Assembly (NCBI GenBank): GCA_963765295.1
Contig: CAVXVO010000005.1
Coordinates: 930,001 to 994,000, forward strand
Source of the DNA: PALSA-612 sp963765295
GTDB taxonomy: Bacteria > Actinomycetota > Thermoleophilia > Gaiellales > Gaiellaceae
Direction of reading: 5' to 3'
Length of the DNA: 64,000 bases
Part shown: piece after piece, positions 51,875 through 63,223 of the stretch
Numbering within the stretch: the stretch's first letter is position 1
Layout of the letters: each line of letters starts with the position of its first letter
Program-made: the position numbers and the translations under genes
Notes under the pieces: generated by a model
Databases searched by the model: none
What the model was told of the DNA's origin: nothing
The model's input: the letters and a program-made list of their open reading frames with translations, nothing else

Positions 51875-54384
51875 TCACGGCACTGTGACGATTCCGTGCC
51901 GACATTCGGTCGCGTCCGTTCTCGCGCGGTCGTCTGCCAGACGACGAGGTTGACGAGCTTGCGCGGGACGACGATCGCCTTGCGCACGGTCTTGCCGTCC
52001 ACGTGGGCCTGCACGCGCGGCGACGCCTTCGCGCGCTCGACCAGCTCGTCCTCGGGCAGGTCGGCGGGCACGTCGAAGCGGTCGCGCACCTTGCCGTTGA
52101 CCTGCACGACGAGCTCGAACGTGTCGTGGACGAGCATGGCCGGGTCGTGCACGGGCCAGGGCTGCTCCCACAGGCGCTCGTGGCCGAGCGTGCTCCCACA
52201 GCTCCTCGGCGACGTGCGGCGCGTACGGCTGGATCAGGCTGACCGCGGTCTCGGCGGCGAAGCGGGCGTCGGGATCGTCCGGCCGCGGCGACAGCTCGTT
52301 CAGCGAGCTCCATCACGGCCGCGATCGCCGTGTTGAACGACTGGCGGCGGCCGATGTCGTCGGTGACGCGGGCGATCGTCTCGTGCGCCTTGCGGGCCAG
52401 CGGTCCCGCCGGCTCGTTGCGCCGCAGGCGCGCGCTCGGCCACCTCGCCGACCGTGCGCCAGAGGCGGCGGACGAACCGGCTCAGGCCCTCGATGCCGCT
52501 CTCCGTCCACTCCATGTCCTGGTCGGCCGGGCCGATGAAGAGGATGTAGAGACGGACAGCGTCTGCACCGTACTCGGCGACGAGCGCGTCAGGGCCTTGG
52601 ACGTTGCCCTTCGACTTCGACATCTTCGAGCCGCCCTGCTGCACCCAGCCCTGGTGGAACAGCCGCGCGAACGGCTCGCGGAACCCGACCAGGCCGAGCT
52701 CGTTCATCACCCGGACGAAGAAGCGCGAGTAGAGCAGGTGGCCGGTGGCGTGGTCGATCCCGCCGATGTACTGGTCGATCGGGCACCAGTAGTCGACCAC
52801 CGCCGGCCGAACGGCGCCTGCGTCGTCGTGCGGGTCGACGTACCGCAGGTAGTACCACGCCGAGTCGACGAAGGTGTCCATCGTGTCGGCCTCACGGGTG
52901 GCCGGGCCACCGCAGCTCGGGCAGTCGACGTTGAGCCACTCCACGGTTGGAGGCAAGCGGCGGGACGCCTTTCGGCCGGTAGTCCTCGACCTCGGGCAGC
53001 AGCACCGGCAGCTGGTCCTCGGGCACGGGGACGAGCCCGCAGTCGTCGCAGTGGACGATCGGGATCGGGCAGCCCCAGTAGCGCTGGCGCGACATGCTCC
53101 AGTCGCGCAGCCGGTAGCGAGACCGCAGGCGCGCCCTTGCCCTGCTCTTCGCAGCCACTCGACGATCTTCTCCTTCGCCTCCGGAGAGGCCATGCCGGTG
53201 AACTGCGCGGAGTTGACGAGCATCTCGTCCTGTCGTGTGCGCGGAGTACGCGCCCTCCTCGGGCGGCTCACCGTCGCGCGGGTACGACGACCGTTCGCAC
53301 CGGCAGGTCGAACGTCTGCGCGAAGTCGTAGTCGCGCTCGTCGTGCGCGGGCACGGCCATGATCGCGCCGGTGCCGTAGTCCATCAGCACGTAGTCGGCC
53401 ACCCAGATCGGGAGCGCGCTCGCCGTTCACCGGATTGATCGCGTAGTAGCCGGTGAAGACGCCGGTCTTCTCCTCCTCGGTCGCGCGCTCCTCGCCTCGC
53501 TTCGCCGCGGTCAGCCTCGACGTAGCGCGATCACGTCTGCGTGCGGCGATCCGCGGCGATCTGCTCGACCAGCGGGTGCTCGGGCGCGATCACGAAGAAG
53601 GTCGCGCCGAACAGCGTGTCCGGGCCGGGTCGTGAAGACGGGGATGTCGACGTCGAGCTCGTCGATCCGGAAGATGATCTCGGCACCGTCGCTGCGGCCG
53701 ATCCAGTTGCGCTGCATCGCCATCGATCCGCTCGGGCCAGTCGCCGCTCGGCGGCAGCTCGTACTCGAGCAACTCGTCGGCGTAGGCCGTGATCCGGAAG
53801 AACCACTGCTCCATCATCCGCGCCTCGACTAGCGGTGCCGCAGTACGTCGCAGCGGCCGTCGACGACCTGCTCGTTCGAGAGCACCGTCTGGTCGTTCGG
53901 GCACCAGTTGACCGGCGCCTCCTTCCGGTAGGCGAGCCCGCGCTCGAAGAACTTCAGGAACAGCCACTGCGTCCAGCGGTAGAACGTCGGCTCGTGGGCG
54001 CCGACCTCGCGGTCCCAGTCGATCGCCCAGCCGATCCGTTTCATCTGCTCGCGGATCGCTCGATGTTGCGCTCGACGATGTCGCGCGGGTGGCCGCCCTC
54101 TCGAATGGCGGCGTTCTCGGCGGGAAGGCCGAACGAGTCGTAGCCCATCGGCCGCAGCACCGCGTGCCGTGGCGGCGGTGGAAGTGCGTGAGGACGTCGC
54201 CCATCGTGTAGTTGAGGACGTGTCCCATGTGCAGCGTCCCGGACGGGTACGGGAGCATCTCGAGCTGGTACCAGTGGCGATCGGACTCCTGGCCCGGTTC
54301 GGGATTCGGCGTCGAAAAGGCCCGCGCGTCGTCCCAGACCCGCTGCCACTTCGCCTCGATCGCTCTTGCGTCGTACCGATCCAT
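51875..54384 (-). CDS. leuS: Leucyl-tRNA synthetase (many frameshifts)
   Basis: About 830 aa when frames are joined, ATG 54384. DARAIEAKWQRVWDDARAFS, HIGH region LPYPSGTLHMGHVLNYTMGD, zinc/editing parts (NWCPNDQTVLSNEQVVDGRC, DIPVFTTRPG), later FFVRVMNELGLVGFREPFAR, the KMSKS motif GGSKMSKSKGNVQGPDALV and the anticodon-binding/C-terminal FELVVQVNGKVRDRFDVPAD and RKAIVVPRKLVNLVV follow in order across all three minus frames. At least ten single-base breaks are needed, the densest in the window. As leuS is essential this strongly supports technical error. The exact stop is unclear: the frame open after LVNLVV closes at 51875. A Leu-codon leader peptide and terminator precede it. Confidence 0.9.
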
Positions 54385-54407
54385 CACGCTGTCCTCCGTC
54401 CGGAGAC

Positions 54408-54431
54408 AAAAAAGCCTCTCGATCGAGAGGC
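54408..54431 (-). terminator. Intrinsic terminator in the leuS leader
   Basis: An 18-nt perfect palindrome GCCTCTCGATCGAGAGGC (54414-54431) followed on the minus strand by TTTTTT (54408-54413), 24 nt before the leuS ATG. Confidence 0.85.
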
Positions 54432-54472
54432 CGTGGGAAGCTGTCGCGGCGGCGCCGCGCTGGCTTCCTTCG

Positions 54473-54493
54473 CTATGCAAGAAGTCCCTGCAC
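54473..54493 (-). CDS. leuS leader peptide
   Basis: Six codons plus stop: V(M)-Q-G-L-L-A. Both Leu codons are CTT, unusual in this GC-rich genome. A -10 TAGACT lies 9 nt before the GTG. Stalling at the Leu codons when Leu-tRNA is low would let the downstream leader fold without the terminator. Confidence 0.55.
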   Translation of the reverse strand: MQGLLA

Positions 54494-54516
54494 AGTCGTC
54501 CAAGTCTAGCGAGTGG

Positions 54517-54522
54517 TAGCGT
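54517..54522 (+). promoter_or_regulatory. lysA -10 element, leaderless arrangement
   Basis: TAGCGT, 7 nt, then ATG 54530. Confidence 0.4.
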
Positions 54523-54529
54523 CGAAGTC

Positions 54530-55801
54530 ATGGGCAGCCTCGACCTGTTTCCCGACTCGGCAGCGGTCGAGGACGGCGAGCTCGCGCTCGGGGGCGTGCG
54601 CGCCTCGGCGCTTGCAGACGAGTTCGGCACACCGCTCGTCGTCTACTGCGAGGAGACGGTGCGAGCGCGGGCGCGCGCGTACCGGGAGGCGGCGCCGGAT
54701 GCAGTCACGCTGTACGGGTCGAAGGCGTTCCCGAACGTCGCCCTGCTCCGGCTCCTCGCGGAGGAGGGGCTCGGCGCGGACGTGTCCACGCTGGGCGAGC
54801 TCGAGCTGGCGGTGCGCGCCGGGGTGCGCGGCGGAGCGGATCGTCGTCCACGGCAACAACAAGTCGGACGAGGAGCTGCGGCGCGCGGCGGAGGCGGAGG
54901 CATGGCTCGTCGTGCTCGACGCCGAGGACGAGGTCGAGCGGGCCGCCGCGGCCGGCGTCGAGCGCGTGCTCGTCCGGGTCACGCCGGGCATCGACCCGGA
55001 TACGCACGACGCGATCAAGACGGGCCATCGGGGCTCGAAGTTCGGGCTGCCGCCCGAGCGGGCGCTGCACGCGATCGCATGCGCGCGCGAGCTGGGGCTC
55101 GACGTCCAGGGGCTGCACGTCCACCTCGGCTCGCAGCTCCTCGACGTCTCGCCGGCACGCTTCTCGGTCGACTGGCTGGCGGGGTTCGCGGCCGAGTGCC
55201 GCTCCGAACTCGAGTGGACGCCCGCCGTCGTCGACGCCGGCGGCGGCCTCGGGATCAGGTACGTGGAGAGCGACGCGGCGCCGACGATCCGAGACTTCGC
55301 GGCGACGATCGTCGACCGCGTCGGGCGTGCGTGGGCGACTGCACGGGCTGCCGGTGCCGCAGATCGTCTTCGAGCCCGGGCGCTCGCTCGTCGGCGAGGC
55401 CGGCGTCACGCTCTACCGCGTCGGGGTCGTGAAGCACGCGAGCGAGACGACCACGTACGTCGCCGTCGACGGCGGGATGTCGGACAACCCACGGCCGCAG
55501 CTCTACGAGGCGCGGTTCTCGTGCCTGCTCGCGAATCGCGCCGACGAGCCTCCCGAGGGGACGTACACCGTCTGCGGCAAGCACTGCGAGTCGGGCGACG
55601 TGCTCGTCGAGCGCGCGCCGCTGCCAGAGCCTGGCGCGCGGCGACCTCCTCGCCGTTCCCGCGACGGGCGCGTACACGCTGGCCATGGCTTCGAACTACA
55701 ACGCGGTGCCGCGCCCGGCGGCGGTGCTCGCCTCCCGCGGCTCGGCGCGGCTGATCCGACGACGCGAGACGCTCGACGACCTGCTGGCGCTCGAGGCATG
55801 A
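54530..55801 (+). CDS. lysA: Diaminopimelate decarboxylase (three frameshifts)
   Basis: About 423 aa when joined; last step of lysine synthesis, PLP-dependent. GTPLVVYCEETVRARARAYR, then YGSKAFPNVALLRLLAEEGL with the PLP Lys, GLGADVSTLGELELAVRAG, GHRGSKFGLPPERAL, HVHLGSQLLD, DAGGGLGIRY, then FEPGRSLVGEAG, VCGKHCESGDVL (active-site Cys) and GAYTLAMASNYNAVPRP. Breaks near 54832, 55330 and 55632. Stop TGA overlaps the ATG of the DsbA-like gene (ATGA). Divergent from leuS. Confidence 0.93.
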
Positions 55802-56404
55802 GCGAGGCGGTCGCGATCGACGTCCTGATCTGGTCCGACTACATCTGACCGTTCTGCCGGCTCGGCCAGCCGACGGCCGAGTGGATCGCGCGCCGGTTCG
55901 GCGCGAAGGTGACCTGGCTCCCGTTCGACCTCCACCCGGAGTATCCGCCTGACGGCATCCCGCGCGAGCAGCTCCACGCGCGCTACGGCGACTCGTTCCA
56001 CGACCGGCTGCGGGGGCGTTTCGCCGAGGAGGGCCTGGCCTACAACCCGCCGCCGGAGGTCGTCCCGAACACGATGCGCGCGCTCCGCGTGACCGAGCTC
56101 GCGCGGGAGCGGGGACTGCACGGCGCCGTCCACGACCGGCTGATGGACGCCTACTGGGCGGAGGCCCGGAACATCGGCGAACCGGACGTGCTGCGCCATC
56201 TCGCCGTCGAGGCCGGGCTGGACGGGGCCGAGGTGGACGAGGTGCTGGCGGGCGACGCGTACCGGGAGCGCGTGCAGGGGCTGACCGCACAGGCGGTGTC
56301 GATCGGCATCACGGGCGTGCCCGGCTTCCTGCTCGACCGGCGCCTGCTCGTCCTCGGCGCGCAGCCGCAGGAGGTCTTCGAGCGCGCGTTCGAGCAGCTC
56401 GTTG

Positions 56405-56433
<29 letters not shown>
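55798..56433 (+). CDS. DsbA/FrnE-like thiol oxidoreductase with in-frame UGA at the redox site (candidate selenoprotein)
   Basis: 211 residues if UGA is read through. It begins SEAVAIDVLIWSDYI, then TGA (55846-55848, codon 17), then PFCRLGQPTAEWIARRFGAK. In the FrnE/DsbA family this position is the first Cys of CPxC, so the codon would give UPFC. The rest is intact and typical: WLPFDLHPEYPPDGIP, ALRVTELARERGLHGAVHDR, YWAEARNIGEPDVLR, VSIGITGVPGFLLDRRLLVL with the cis-Pro (GVPGF), and GAQPQEVFERAFEQL. A perfect 7-bp hairpin begins 12 nt after the UGA. ATG 55798 overlaps the lysA stop. Alternatives: a TGC-to-TGA base error or a pseudogene with a shorter internal start. Confidence 0.75.
55861..55881 (+). 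promoter_or_regulatory. Candidate bacterial SECIS hairpin
   Basis: CTCGGCC-AGCCGAC-GGCCGAG: 7-bp perfect stem, 7-nt loop with G at loop position 2. The loop starts 19 nt after the UGA, inside the usual window for bacterial SECIS elements, and the hairpin lies in the coding sequence just downstream as required for SelB. Confidence 0.55.
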
Positions 56434-58308
<1,875 letters not shown>

Positions 58309-58344
58309 TGCGACAGTCTCGCGGTCCGCCGCCCTGTGCCGAAG

Positions 58345-58350
58345 TAGCAT
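58345..58350 (+). promoter_or_regulatory. -10 element of the CoA-transferase gene, leaderless arrangement
   Basis: TAGCAT, 7 nt, then GTG 58358. The gap to the divergent DUF255 start is 49 bp. Confidence 0.4.
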
Positions 58351-58357
58351 CGCGCCC

Positions 58358-59557
58358 GTGACGTTCTCGCCTCTCCAAGGCATCCGTGTCGTCGACGTGA
58401 CCACCTCGCTCGCCGGGCCGTACTGCACCGAGGTGCTGGCGGCGCTCGGCGCGGACGTCGTGAAGATCGAGCCGCCCGGCACCGGCGACGAAGCGCGCAC
58501 GTGGGGCCCGCCCTGGTGGGACGGGGAGAGCACGCTCTTCCTGACCGTCAACGCCGGCAAGCGCTCGGTCTGCGTCGATCTGCGGCGCGGGCACGACGTG
58601 ATGCTGCGGCTCGTCGACCGGGCCGACGTGCTCGTGCAGAGCCTCCGTCCCGGGCTCGCCGAGGAGCGCGGCCTCGGCGCCGAGGAGCTCCGAGCCCGCA
58701 ACCCGCGGCTCGTCTACTGCTCGATCCGCTCCTTCGGCCGCACGGGGCCGTGGCGCGACCGGCCCGGCTACGACCCGCTCGCGCAGGCGGCCGGCGGGAT
58801 CGTCAGCGTCACGGGCGAGACCGGTCGCGACGGCGTGCGAGCGGGTGTGTCGGTCGCCGACCAGGGCACCGGGATGTGGGCCGCGCTCGGCATCGTCGCC
58901 GCGATCCACGAGCGCGAGCAGACGGGCACGGGCCGCGAGGTCGACGTCTCGCTCTACGAGACCGCGCTCGGGTTCATGGCCTATCACCTGACGGGCTTCC
59001 TCGGCGCCGGAGCCGTCCCCGCACCCCGCGGGACGGCGTTCCCGTCGATCGTCCCCTACCAGGCGTTCGCGGCGAACGACGGCCGGCTGATGGTGGCGGC
59101 AGGTAACGACCGGCTCTTCGCCGCGCTCGCCGAGGCGGTGGGTCTGCCCGAGCTGGCGGCCGACGCGCGGTTCGCGACGAATGCCGACCGGGTCGCGAAC
59201 CGCGACGTGCTCGTTCCGCAGCTCGAAGCCCGCTTCGCCTCGGCCCCCCGGGCGCACTGGCTCGGCCGGCTTGCCGACGCCGGTGTTCCCGCCGCGCCCG
59301 TCCAGGACGTGTCCGAGGTGGTCGCGGCCGAGCAGACGGAGGCGCTCGGGATCCTGCAGGAGCTTCCCCATCCCGTCCTTCCGGAGCTGCGCATCCCGGC
59401 CTTTCCGGTGTCGGTCGACGGTGAGCGCATCCTCCACGCCTCCGCGCCGCCCGGGCTGGGCGCCCACACCGCCGAGGTGCTCGAGGAGGCCGGGTACTCC
59501 GAATCGGACATCGACGAGCTCGCGGCGGCCGGCATCGTCGCGCTCGGCGAGCGCTAG
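58358..59557 (+). CDS. CaiB/BaiF-family (class III) CoA-transferase
   Basis: 399 aa, GTG 58358. Transfers CoA between carboxylic acids. LQGIRVVDVTTSLAGPYCTE, LGADVVKIEPPGTGDEART, GKRSVCVDLRRGHDVML, LVYCSIRSFGRTGPWRDRPG, then YDPLAQAAGG with the catalytic Asp region, and PYQAFAANDGRLMVAAGND are class III signatures. The donor and acceptor cannot be told from the neighbours. Its stop overlaps the convergent CGNR gene by 2 bp. Confidence 0.93.
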   Translation: MTFSPLQGIRVVDVTTSLAGPYCTEVLAALGADVVKIEPPGTGDEARTWGPPWWDGESTLFLTVNAGKRSVCVDLRRGHDVMLRLVDRADVLVQSLRPGLAEERGLGAEELRARNPRLVYCSIRSFGRTGPWRDRPGYDPLAQAAGGIVSVTGETGRDGVRAGVSVADQGTGMWAALGIVAAIHEREQTGTGREVDVSLYETALGFMAYHLTGFLGAGAVPAPRGTAFPSIVPYQAFAANDGRLMVAAGNDRLFAALAEAVGLPELAADARFATNADRVANRDVLVPQLEARFASAPRAHWLGRLADAGVPAAPVQDVSEVVAAEQTEALGILQELPHPVLPELRIPAFPVSVDGERILHASAPPGLGAHTAEVLEEAGYSESDIDELAAAGIVALGER

Positions 59558-60084
59558 GTGGCGTGGCGCGCGCGATAGGCGCGCGTCTTCGTGCGGTTGC
59601 CGCAGAGCTGCATCGAGCACCAGCTCGCCGAGCGGTTCTTCGAGTAGTCGTAGAACGACCAGCGGCAGTGATGGTTCCGGCAGCACTTGAGCCGGGCCCA
59701 GCTCCCGTCGAGCATCGCGAGGTACGAGATCGCGAGCACGCGGCCGACCGCCGCGTCCACGCCCTCGGCGCGCGAGACGAGCTCCGGGCGCGAGAAGTCG
59801 ATCGTGAGCGAGGCCGCGTCGGCGGCGGCGGCGAGCACGGGCAGCGGGTCGCCCTGGAGCGGCTGCCGGTTGTTCGCGTAGAGCAACTCGCGCACCGCCT
59901 CGCGAACCGTCCGCGCGCCGTCCAGCTCTTCGGGCGAGCCGGTCACGCCCTGCGTCTCGAACCAGGAAGCGAGCCAGTCCTCGCCGCTCTCGCAGTTGAC
60001 GGTGTTCACGAACAGCTGGACCCGCAGGAGCGGCTCGGGCGCGGCGTTGGGGATGTCGTAGCGTGGTGCCTTGCGGCCTGCCAT
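59554..60084 (-). CDS. CGNR zinc-finger / ABATE-domain regulator
   Basis: 176 aa, ATG 60084. N-terminal ABATE-like domain (LRVQLFVNTVNCESGEDWLA, ARTVREAVRELLYANNRQPL) and a C-terminal CGNR finger: LKCCRNHHCRWSFYDYSKNR followed by SWCSMQLCGNRTKTRAYRAR. The CGNR motif binds zinc and DNA in a family of stress-response regulators. It is divergent from the FtsX-like exporter gene, with overlapping TATACT boxes between, so it may regulate that exporter. Confidence 0.85.
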   Translation of the reverse strand: MAGRKAPRYDIPNAAPEPLLRVQLFVNTVNCESGEDWLASWFETQGVTGSPEELDGARTVREAVRELLYANNRQPLQGDPLPVLAAAADAASLTIDFSRPELVSRAEGVDAAVGRVLAISYLAMLDGSWARLKCCRNHHCRWSFYDYSKNRSASWCSMQLCGNRTKTRAYRARHAT

Positions 60085-60094
60085 CAGCGACACC

Positions 60095-60102
60095 AGTATA
60101 CT
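60095..60102. promoter_or_regulatory. Overlapping divergent -10 boxes (AGTATACT)
   Basis: The palindrome AGTATACT offers TATACT on both strands: 10 nt before the CGNR ATG (minus) and 13 nt before the TTG of the permease gene (plus). The two promoters would compete or be controlled together. Confidence 0.45.
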
Positions 60103-60115
60103 CGGTTCACCGGTT

Positions 60116-63100
60116 TTGGCACGAATTCTCTACCCGCTGCGACTCGCCGGCGCGCGACTGCGCCATCGCTGGGGGCTGGCGGTGCTCGTCGGGCTCGGCG
60201 TCGCAGTCGGAGCGGGAGCGCTCGCCGCCGTCCTCGGCGGCAGCCTCGTCGCGCAGGACCGGGCGCTCGGCCGCGACCTCGGCGGCCTCGACCCCGCGCA
60301 GCGCGTCCTGCGGGCCGCCTGGGGCGGTGTTCCGGGTCAGACCTCGGAGCGGTTCGCGACGCTCGACACGGTCGCGACGAGGGCGCTCGGCAAGCTGGCG
60401 CACCGCCCGCCGTTCGCGACCGCGGTCTTCCGCGAGAGCACGATCGGCGGCGCCATCACCGACCTGGCCGCGATCGAGGGTCTCCGTACCTGGGTGCGGC
60501 TCCGTTCCGGCCGCTATCCGCGCCCGTGCACGGCCACGCGCTGCGAGCTGATCCAGGTCGGCGGCCGCGGAGCGGTGCCGTCCGATCCGAAGCTGCACCT
60601 CGTCGTCGTCGGCAAGGGAACGCTCGTCTCCGATCTCGCCCTCGGGAACGACATCGGGCAGAAGCTGAACGCAGCGGTCGAGCAGGCAGCCGACTACCAC
60701 GCTCCCAAGGCCGTTCCGATCCTGGTCGCGAACGGCGTCTCGTCCCTCGCCGCGGCATCGTTCACATCCGACCTGTACCGCGCCTACAGCTGGATCGTCC
60801 CGCTCCAGCGCGGCGACGTGCACGCGTGGAGCGTTGCGAGCTTCCAGTCGCGCGTGACGCAGGCGCAGTCGGAGCTCGGGTCGGCCTCCGAGTTCTTCGG
60901 GCTCGAAGCCCCGACCGACGCGGTCAAGGCGGCGAGCGACTCGAGCACGGTCGCAGGACGTCGGCTGCTCCTGATCGGCGGCGAGGCTGCGGCGCTCCTG
61001 CTCGCCTTCGCGCTGCTCGCCGCCGCGAGCGGCAGCCGCCGGAACCAGGCGGCGATGCGGCGCCTGACCTGGCTCGGCGCCGGAACCGGCCAGCGCGGGC
61101 TCGTGTTCGCGGCCGAAGCGGTGGTGATCGCGCTCGTGGGGACGATCGTCGGCTGGACGGTCGGCGCCGCGATCGCGGCGGCGATCGCCGACGCGGCCGG
61201 CTCGCCGGCGGGTGCCGTCCTGCAGCACTCCGTGCTCTCCTGGAGCGGCATCGCGACCGCCGCCGCTCTCGCGGCTGCCGCCACGCTCGTTCTCCTGCTC
61301 TCGCTCTGGCGGCCCCGCCGCCGCGTCGGGCCGCTCACGATCACGGCGATCGACGTCGCCGCGATCGGCGCCCTCGTCGCCGTCGTCCTGGCGCTCGTGC
61401 GCGGCAGCGCCGACTCGGCGTCGATCGCCCAGGAGCAAGGGACGGGCGTCTTCCTGCTCCTGCTGCCCGGCCTGGTCGCGTTCGTGGCCGCCGTCCTCGC
61501 CGTGCGGCTCCTGCCGCCGATCCTGCGCCTCCTCGAACGCTCGACGCGCCGGTCGGTCGTCCCGCTCCGCCTCGCGGCGGTCTCGCTCGCTCGCAACCCC
61601 GGGCGAAGCGCGATCGCGGTGTCGTTCCTGGTCGTCTCGATCGGCCTTGCCGCCTTCGCCGGCGCGTACCGCTCGACGCTGACACGCAACCAGGCTGACG
61701 AGGCGGCCTACACGGTGCCGCTCACCGCGACGCTGCAGGAGGACTTCACGAAGGGTGTCTACCCGCTCGACGCCGCGCCGCTCGACGCGTACCCGAAGCT
61801 CGGCCGAGACGTGACGGGCTATCCGGTCGCACGCGTGCAGGGCGACGCGTCCGGCGGCGGCCAGCTCGGGACGACCATCCTCGGCGTGCCCTCGGCGGCG
61901 TTCGCAAAGCTGCGCTGGCGCGGCGACTTCGCGGCGTCGAGCCCAGCCCGGCTCGCGAACCTCGTGCGGCCGCACCTGTCCGTCGCGTTGCGAGGCCTCC
62001 GCCTGCCTGCGGGGGCCGACCGCCTCGAGCTGCCGGTTCGGGCCTCCGGCGACGCAGTGGCAGTCACGGCGAACATCGAGACGCGCGAGGGCGACTTCGA
62101 GGCGATCGAGCTCGGCAAGGTCCGGATCGGATACTTCGGCGCCGCCACGGGCACGAACCAGGTCCTGACCGCGCGGATTCCCGCGGACGCACGCGGCGGG
62201 CTCGTGACCGGCTTCGCGTTCGACCTGCCGACGACCGGGACGCGCGTCTACGTCCCGCAGCTGGTCGGAAGCATGCAGCTCGGGCGACTTCGTGCGCTCG
62301 GGCCCGGGGTGACCGTTACGCTCGGTCCGTACACCGGTTGGATCGGTGTCAACGGGGCCCATCCGGGACCGCGGAGCTCCGGCCTGACTCGGGTCCGCTA
62401 CGTCGTCACGCCGACCCTGCAGACCCGCTTCCGGCCCCGCGAGCCGGCCGACGGCGGGCCGATTCCCGTCATCGCCTCGGCGAACCTGGCCGCCGCGGCC
62501 GGGCCCGGCGGCGTCCTGCCCGTGCAGATCGTCGACCAGCAGTTCCTCGTCAGGGTCGTCGGCGTCGCCAAACGGTTCCCGACGCTGACCGGCAGCTTCG
62601 TGGTCGCGGACGAGTCGTGGCTCCTCGGGGTGCTGAACGGCGCGGTGCCGGGCTCGGGCCAGATCGAGGAGGTCTGGGTCTACGGCAGGCGCGACCCGGG
62701 CGGCGTCGATCAGGCGCTGGCCGGGAAACCGTTCGACGTGCTCACGCTGCAGACCTACAGCGGCGCCGTCGCCGCGCTCGCCGCCGACCCGCTCAGCCAC
62801 GGCACGCTCGTCACGCTCGCCGGAGCCGCGATCGTCGCGCTCGCCCTGGCGCTCGGCGGCCTGCTGCTCGCGGTGATCAGCGACCTGCGGGACGAGCGCG
62901 GCGAGCTCAACGAGCTCGAAGCGCAGGGTGCGTCTCCGGCCGACCTGCGGCGCCTCCTGCGGCTGCGGGCCTTCGTCGTCGCCACCGTCGGCATCGTCGG
63001 CGGGCTGGCGACGGGCGCAGTGCTGAGCACGCTCGTCGTCAGCGTCGTCCGGCTGACGGCCGGTGCGGAGACGCCGGTCCCGCCGCTCCGACTCGACGTC

Positions 63101-63223
63101 GACTGGACGCTCCTCGCCGTCGCGCTCCTCTCCTACGCCGTCGCTGCAATCGTGCTCGTCGGCCTCGTCACCTGGTCGGCGTTTCGATCCCCGGTCGCCT
63201 CGAGCGCGGAGGCGGCGACATGA
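60116..63223 (+). CDS. FtsX-like (MacB-type) ABC transporter permease, large
   Basis: 1035 aa. The TTG at 60116 is the only start that keeps ARILYPLRLAGARLRHRWGL with its first helix (LAVLVGLGVAVGAGALAAVL). A large extracellular domain follows, then three helices (about 285-305, 330-360, 375-400) as in the first FtsX core, a further FtsX-type start (VVPLRLAAVSLARNPGRSAI, FLVVSIGLAAFAGAYRSTL), a second extracellular domain and a last three-helix FtsX core (AAIVALALALGGLLLAVISD, ELNELEAQGASPADLRRLLR, VATVGIVGGLATGAVL). Two FtsX halves in one chain is the long-permease type. The ATPase gene overlaps by 4 bp. Substrate unknown; lipid or lipoprotein extrusion is typical. Confidence 0.85.
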   Translation: MARILYPLRLAGARLRHRWGLAVLVGLGVAVGAGALAAVLGGSLVAQDRALGRDLGGLDPAQRVLRAAWGGVPGQTSERFATLDTVATRALGKLAHRPPFATAVFRESTIGGAITDLAAIEGLRTWVRLRSGRYPRPCTATRCELIQVGGRGAVPSDPKLHLVVVGKGTLVSDLALGNDIGQKLNAAVEQAADYHAPKAVPILVANGVSSLAAASFTSDLYRAYSWIVPLQRGDVHAWSVASFQSRVTQAQSELGSASEFFGLEAPTDAVKAASDSSTVAGRRLLLIGGEAAALLLAFALLAAASGSRRNQAAMRRLTWLGAGTGQRGLVFAAEAVVIALVGTIVGWTVGAAIAAAIADAAGSPAGAVLQHSVLSWSGIATAAALAAAATLVLLLSLWRPRRRVGPLTITAIDVAAIGALVAVVLALVRGSADSASIAQEQGTGVFLLLLPGLVAFVAAVLAVRLLPPILRLLERSTRRSVVPLRLAAVSLARNPGRSAIAVSFLVVSIGLAAFAGAYRSTLTRNQADEAAYTVPLTATLQEDFTKGVYPLDAAPLDAYPKLGRDVTGYPVARVQGDASGGGQLGTTILGVPSAAFAKLRWRGDFAASSPARLANLVRPHLSVALRGLRLPAGADRLELPVRASGDAVAVTANIETREGDFEAIELGKVRIGYFGAATGTNQVLTARIPADARGGLVTGFAFDLPTTGTRVYVPQLVGSMQLGRLRALGPGVTVTLGPYTGWIGVNGAHPGPRSSGLTRVRYVVTPTLQTRFRPREPADGGPIPVIASANLAAAAGPGGVLPVQIVDQQFLVRVVGVAKRFPTLTGSFVVADESWLLGVLNGAVPGSGQIEEVWVYGRRDPGGVDQALAGKPFDVLTLQTYSGAVAALAADPLSHGTLVTLAGAAIVALALALGGLLLAVISDLRDERGELNELEAQGASPADLRRLLRLRAFVVATVGIVGGLATGAVLSTLVVSVVRLTAGAETPVPPLRLDVDWTLLAVALLSYAVAAIVLVGLVTWSAFRSPVASSAEAAT

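Larger units (their letters stand above)
54391..54508 (-). promoter_or_regulatory. leuS leader: promoter, Leu leader peptide, attenuator hairpins
   Basis: In order on the minus strand: -35 ATGACT (54526-54531), 17 bp, -10 TAGACT (54503-54508), then a six-residue leader ORF (54473-54493) GTG CAG GGA CTT CTT GCA TAG with tandem rare Leu codons. A hairpin with GGAAGC/GCTTCC arms (54436-54441 and 54463-54468) and a GC-rich core follows, then the terminator. Last, CTCCG/CGGAG pairs over the GGAGGA Shine-Dalgarno region of leuS. This is the layout of ribosome-mediated attenuation. Confidence 0.65.

Noticed and set aside
54391..54510. T-box riboswitch upstream of leuS
   Set aside because: There is no specifier domain space between promoter and terminator and no TGG-containing T-box core; the Leu-codon leader ORF explains the layout better.
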